The notes under the pieces were generated by a model. It saw only the letters and a program-made list of their open reading frames with translations. It searched no databases and was not told where the DNA came from. A stretch of DNA of 43,702 nt from Clostridia bacterium (lineage in GTDB: Bacteria > Bacillota > Clostridia > Oscillospirales > CAG-272), in assembly GCA_017452475.1 (NCBI GenBank), contig JAFTMJ010000024.1, forward strand, positions 1-43,702, written 5' to 3'. Positions 43,670-43,702 of this stretch are shown here, in pieces. Every line of letters starts with the position of its first letter. Positions within the stretch are counted from its first letter, which is position 1. The position numbers and the translations under genes were made by a program.

Positions 43670-43702
43670 AAATTTAACTATTTTATTGTACGCAAAAATT
43701 AC

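Overview
The window looks like a chromosomal segment of an uncultured, spore-forming, anaerobic Clostridia-type bacterium (Bacillota, probably an Oscillospiraceae/Christensenellales-like gut or rumen lineage). The evidence is the tricistronic spoVAC-spoVAD-spoVAE operon, a SleC-like spore cortex-lytic operon, a ClpC-type ATPase, low-to-moderate GC, strong GGAGG ribosome binding sites, U-tailed hairpin terminators and several BspA-type leucine-rich-repeat surface proteins. The taxonomic guess is inference; no database was searched.

Layout. 264-2042 (minus): trans-translation block, smpB, an acyltransferase overlapping it by one base, then tmRNA (ssrA). 2167-3635 (plus): YgjP-type metallopeptidase and a 2-hydroxyacid dehydrogenase. 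3708-10097 (minus): a cytoplasmic GH3 glycosidase, a Cys-rich-repeat lipoprotein, and a secreted LRR protein followed by an overlapping 52-residue small gene. 10160-10615: direct repeats, a large palindromic repeat element made of mini-hairpins, and tRNA-Leu(UAG). 10745-15518: asnA divergent from a large secreted LRR/dockerin/CotH-kinase protein. 15753-23215 (minus): rpoC and rpoB under their own promoter. 23636-25761: rpsT, the rpsF-ssb-rpsR operon with a candidate S6:S18 leader, and rnhA. 25868-28771: a second large secreted protein with discoidin-like and Cys-rich repeats, then tRNA-Lys. 29239-33455: an alpha/beta hydrolase, a Na/Pi cotransporter, a ComEC-like metallo-beta-lactamase-fold protein, and queT under a preQ1-I-like riboswitch. 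33608-38454: three spore cortex-lytic-type proteins and clpC. 38538-39807: mscS with a zinc-ribbon gene. 39933-41749: spoVAC-D-E behind a candidate sigma-G promoter. 41812-43588: a third LRR protein followed by a second copy of the small gene.

How the genes work together. Housekeeping functions (transcription, ribosomal proteins, ssb, ribosome rescue) are interleaved with sporulation/germination genes (DPA channel, cortex lysis) and with a surface-protein set. All the secreted proteins share LRR or Cys-rich repeat modules, and one carries a dockerin, suggesting that cell-surface assemblies are possible.

The most novel observation is a family of small proteins (52 and 58 residues, N-terminus MK(K)YxSPxYxxE, then a DI(I/V)..SP motif). 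They are encoded immediately downstream of two different LRR proteins that also share a ~150-residue C-terminal module ending in SYN(E/Q)(V/I)I. Each small gene has a strong Shine-Dalgarno site and is followed by a terminator. Nineteen housekeeping-type promoters could be picked out, all with a 17-base spacer, and sixteen of them with an extended TGn -10 element.
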